A stretch of DNA of 54,302 bases, taken from the NCBI GenBank assembly GCA_021846285.1, contig JAJZCB010000012.1, forward strand, positions 1-54,302. The letters are read 5' to 3'. The translations under genes and the position numbers were made by a program. The notes under the pieces were generated by a model. It worked only from the letters and a program-made list of their open reading frames with translations, was not told the DNA's origin and did not search any database. This stretch comes from Bacillota bacterium (lineage in GTDB: Bacteria > Bacillota > Bacilli > Alicyclobacillales > SLC66). Below, piece after piece: positions 51,661 through 54,302 of this stretch; the stretch's first letter is position 1; every line of letters starts with the position of its first letter.

Positions 51661-53181
51661 TTGAGTTCATTTACGAGCAGTTCCCCGGAAAACCATGGTC
51701 TCTCCTCAGGGGCACTATCGCGTTTTTTCGATCAAATCGAGCAAAATAGATTGCAGGTGAATAGCTTTATACTGCTCCAAGATGGCCAGATAACTACGCA
51801 AATGTGGCGTGCGCCGTATCGACCGGATTGCCCTCAATTGTTGTATTCGCTTAGCAAAAGTTTCACCTCGATCGCTGTTGGTATAGCGTTGGATAACGGA
51901 TATTTCCATCTGGACGATCCGGTCATTCGTTTTTTCCCTGAACGGTGTCCAGAGAAGATATCGGACAATCTGGCGAGAATGACAATTCACCATCTTTTGT
52001 CGATGAATACGGGTCATCGCTCTAACATTTACGACGCGGTTGTGAGCGAAAAGGATTGGGTTAAGGCCTTTTTGTCATTGGAGGTGGAATGCGAGCCAGG
52101 GACGTATTACTCGTATAATACACCTGCCAGTTATCTGTTGTCGGCGATCATTTGGAAAGCGACAGGTCAACACTTGGTTGATTTTCTAACGCCACGGTTG
52201 TTTGAGCCTTTGGAAATCGAGCGCCCTGAATGGGAAACTTGTCCGATGGGCATCGCCGCCGGAGGCATGGGTTTGAGTTTAACAACTCAGGACGTAGCCA
52301 AATTTGGTCAACTGCTATTGAACAGGGGTACGTATCAGGGCAAAACCATTGTTTCCGAAGCGTACGTGTCCTTGGCTACCCGAGAACAAAGCGATAATCG
52401 TCAAGAGGCAAAAGGAATTGATACGGCACAAGGCTACGGTTACCAAATTCATTTGTGCCGAAGAGGGTGCTTCAGGGGTGACGGCGCATTTGGCCAACTC
52501 TGTTTTGTCGCTCCCGAACAACGAATCGTCATTGCAGCAACATCGGCCTTTAAAAATACCAATCAGGAAACTCAGACGTTACTAGATTTAATATATGAGC
52601 ATATAGTCGACGAGTGGCAAGGAAACAGAAACGATCCGCAGTCAGCGGAAGATAGTGTTGTCCTTCGGCAACGCCTAGCAGATATGACCTATTCAGTTCC
52701 AGCAGCCCATCCAATCCCCGACAACATCCCAGATCTCGATGGTCGCTGGTACCAGATAAAGGATAACCCTGAGAAGCTTCAAAGGGTCGGGTTTGCCCGT
52801 GTAGGGGCAAGGTTACAGGTTCGGCTTTGTCATGTGGAGCGCGAGGAGCGTATACTCCTATTTGATCTTCAGTCCCCGGTGCATATTCATGATGAATTTA
52901 TCAAGGACTTGTCATTACATCGGCAAGAGGCCGTCACGTTTGCAGCCTGGCCAGTTTGTCACACGTTAAAGTTGACACTGCTTTACATTGAAACCCCATA
53001 TTGCGGGGCTTATACCATGCATTTTAACGAGAGAGGTCTCGAACTTCATTTCCATATCAATGTCTCGTTGACCTTAAGGGGCTATGAGACTTCGGGGGTT
53101 CAAATTGAAACGGCCCGAAGGAACTCACCGACATCTTGGGCCGGAGTGCGACAAAAGAAGGAAGAGAATATTACCCCCTAA
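51661..53181 (+). CDS. Serine beta-lactamase-like protein (class C/DD-peptidase fold)
   Basis: About 506 residues from TTG 51661, which has GGGAGAG five bases upstream; in-frame ATGs at 51613 and 51631 have none. LLYSLSKSFTSIAVG carries the SxxK nucleophile pair and YYSYNTPASYLLSAII the YxN motif; the third (HxG-like) motif is probably GDGAFGQ. This is the AmpC/EstB family of esterases and peptidases. A C-terminal extension of about 170 residues forms a separate beta-rich domain (DLDGRWYQIKDNPEKL on). No signal peptide is seen. The substrate is unknown. Confidence 0.8.
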   Translation: MSSFTSSSPENHGLSSGALSRFFDQIEQNRLQVNSFILLQDGQITTQMWRAPYRPDCPQLLYSLSKSFTSIAVGIALDNGYFHLDDPVIRFFPERCPEKISDNLARMTIHHLLSMNTGHRSNIYDAVVSEKDWVKAFLSLEVECEPGTYYSYNTPASYLLSAIIWKATGQHLVDFLTPRLFEPLEIERPEWETCPMGIAAGGMGLSLTTQDVAKFGQLLLNRGTYQGKTIVSEAYVSLATREQSDNRQEAKGIDTAQGYGYQIHLCRRGCFRGDGAFGQLCFVAPEQRIVIAATSAFKNTNQETQTLLDLIYEHIVDEWQGNRNDPQSAEDSVVLRQRLADMTYSVPAAHPIPDNIPDLDGRWYQIKDNPEKLQRVGFARVGARLQVRLCHVEREERILLFDLQSPVHIHDEFIKDLSLHRQEAVTFAAWPVCHTLKLTLLYIETPYCGAYTMHFNERGLELHFHINVSLTLRGYETSGVQIETARRNSPTSWAGVRQKKEENITP

Positions 53182-53189
53182 CCGAAGAT

Positions 53190-53363
53190 TCATGGTAGAG
53201 CTGCGTTAGACTGAATGGCGATGGGTTTGAAGGGGCTATGTACTGTTCCAAAGACATACCCAGTCAACTGAATGAACACCGCCAGATACAGCAGCGCGAT
53301 TGGAAAGTGTGCGACCATCGGATGGATGATTCGCTCTTGCGCACTGATCGTTAATGAGGCAAA
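53190..53363 (-). pseudogene. Fragment of a DUF2231-like membrane protein
   Basis: The minus strand encodes IIHPMVAHFPIALLYLAVFIQ LTGYVF, a membrane segment with the HP-x4-HFPIALL pattern of DUF2231 proteins, then a stop at 53190. The frame is closed by a stop upstream and covers only the first helix and a half. Probably a truncated relic. Confidence 0.4.
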
Positions 53364-53435
53364 CTAGAAGCTAGACGTAGCGGGATAGATTCATGCTGCT
53401 GCTCCGCCCCAACAACCGGGAAGAAAAACCCGCTT

Positions 53436-53512
53436 GGCCGGAATTGTATGCTGTGCCGAGGCGAGTTCGGCGCAGCCGTGTTTGAGAAGCGGCACAGCAT
53501 ACAATTCCGGCC
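53436..53512 (+). repeat. Long covarying hairpin repeat, copy 3
   Basis: Perfect 22-base arms (53436-53457, 53491-53512) around a 33-base loop identical to that of copy 1. It is preceded by AACCGGGAAGAAAAACCCGC, shared with the upstream parts of copies at 5341 and 5760. It lies 220 bases ahead of the glucanase gene. The remaining 53364-53435 and 53513-53732 show no gene. Confidence 0.88.
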
Positions 53513-53732
53513 GGCAGAGACGGCCGATTTTCTTGGGTGGTCTTTTCGTTGTAGATGAAATCGTTTGCGCAAAAGCATGCGCTGTTGCAAAGGCATCTGC
53601 ATGAGCGAGGGTAAGGCATGACGGCGTGCACGGCGCTATGCACACGATCGCGCACATGGAGTGCTTGGCCGTTTCGCAGCGTTGGTCGCGGACATAATCG
53701 AGGAACTCACAGATGGAGGGTGGAACAGTCTC

Positions 53733-54302
53733 ATGAAGAGAAGCGGATGGGCAGCGCTGGCTTTATCGGTAGGCGCAATGGCTTGGTTACTCGGTTCGCA
53801 GGCGCCCTCAGGGTTTCACGCACTTGCAGTTCAGCGTGTGAACAACGCTGCGCATGGTCATAAAGCGGGTAAGGCGCCCTGGTATGAAGGCATTTATCAT
53901 GATTCTTTTTCGACGTTGTATCGGTCTCCGTTTGGAGCCGATCGCACTCTGGCGCCTGTTACGCTCCGGTTGCGCACACCGCTTTCGGCTACATCAGCCG
54001 CGATCGTCCTCGAACGCTTTAACGGTAACCAGAACGATGCTGTGACCATTCCCATGCACAGACTCAGCGGATCGTTTGTCATGAACGCTTTGGGTGCGGC
54101 TGCGGCCAAGTCTCAGACCTTGTGGGAAGGCGTTATTCCAGGATCCGACATGCGTGTACCGGGCATCGTCAGCTATCATTTTGTGATCCGCGACCGGGGC
54201 GCCCACGTCTATTACGGCAACAACGGCGCTGGATACGGCGGAGTTGGCGGCGTCGTGACGGCGGCCTATGAGATTTCGGGGTATCATATCACGGTCTATG
54301 AC
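53733..54302 (+). CDS. Secreted GH13-type alpha-glucanase, N-terminal part (cut by window end)
   Basis: The frame from ATG 53733 (GGAGGG upstream) stays open to the end, 190 residues. A signal peptide (MKRSGWAALALSVGAMAWLL) is followed by WYEGIYHDSFSTLYRSPFG, VTLRLRTPLSATSA, FHFVIRD-like GIVSYHFVIRDRGAHVYYG, and YEISGYHITVYD. This is the N-terminal Ig-like substrate-binding domain of amylopullulanase/neopullulanase-type alpha-glucanases, and the catalytic barrel should follow beyond the window. It would be exported to degrade starch or pullulan. Confidence 0.75.
   Translation, partial: MKRSGWAALALSVGAMAWLLGSQAPSGFHALAVQRVNNAAHGHKAGKAPWYEGIYHDSFSTLYRSPFGADRTLAPVTLRLRTPLSATSAAIVLERFNGNQNDAVTIPMHRLSGSFVMNALGAAAAKSQTLWEGVIPGSDMRVPGIVSYHFVIRDRGAHVYYGNNGAGYGGVGGVVTAAYEISGYHITVYD

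Noticed and set aside
53618-53863. 81-codon frame ahead of the glucanase
   Set aside because: It overlaps the signal peptide of the glucanase in another frame and has no sensible composition or homology.

Overview
The window reads as chromosomal DNA of a Gram-positive bacterium of the Bacilli, most likely an acidophilic relative of the Alicyclobacillaceae. The pointers are an AddAB (not RecBCD) recombination nuclease, a T-box leader in front of trpS, strong GGAGG-type ribosome binding sites, PadR and LysR regulators, and the remnant of a sulfocyanin-type blue copper protein, a family found mainly in acidophilic iron/sulfur oxidisers. The species assignment is inference. No rRNA, tRNA or CRISPR array was seen.

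Layout. 0.1-1.0 kb: a PhzF-family isomerase. 1.3-14.2 kb: a complete [NiFe]-hydrogenase locus of the cytosolic NAD(P)-linked (group 3b, 'sulfhydrogenase') type, with a fused beta-gamma electron-transfer subunit, small subunit, large subunit and hypC-D-E-A-B-F. A decayed IS200/IS605 element (tnpA frameshifted, tnpB split by a 26-nt hairpin) separates hypF from the opposing maturation protease. 14.3-19 kb: a candidate small RNA, a PadR regulator with a membrane partner, wrecked mhqO/mhqD-like genes, an AT-rich hydrolase and a frameshifted IS1595-type transposase. 19-22 kb: a tryptophan T-box operon (trpS with an Fe-S-type cysteine motif, then two methyltransferases). 22-35 kb: LysR and a divergent methyltransferase, a stress-protein-like gene, DD-carboxypeptidase, beta-glucosidase, SCP2 protein, aconitase, MFS transporter and a large membrane protein. 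35.3-47.8 kb: a tight run of ABC ATPase, addB, addA, metH and a ketopantoate-reductase-like gene. 47.8-53.7 kb: an accessory stretch with pseudogenes (sulfocyanin, tyrosine recombinase, a membrane-protein fragment), DUF6157, GNAT, a phospholipase-C-like protein and a serine beta-lactamase-like protein. The right edge holds the start of a secreted GH13-type glucanase.

Three patterns deserve attention. First, a 26-nt hairpin occurs several times, and one copy sits inside tnpB as a clean insertion without target duplication, as if the hairpin itself moves. A second, longer repeat has a covarying palindromic stem of 17-22 bp around a conserved loop of 33-34 nt. Second, short in-frame tandem duplications lie at translation starts: hypF carries five evenly spaced GGAG-N5-start modules at a 36-nt pitch, hypB has four 30-nt repeats, and the methyltransferase after trpS has a doubled 15-nt start region. 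Third, the trpS T-box leader contains an open frame in which a perfect 15-nt tandem repeat encodes five Trp-Trp pairs, followed after the terminator by a second tiny frame with another Trp-Trp pair. This suggests that translation of Trp codons may be layered on top of tRNA sensing.
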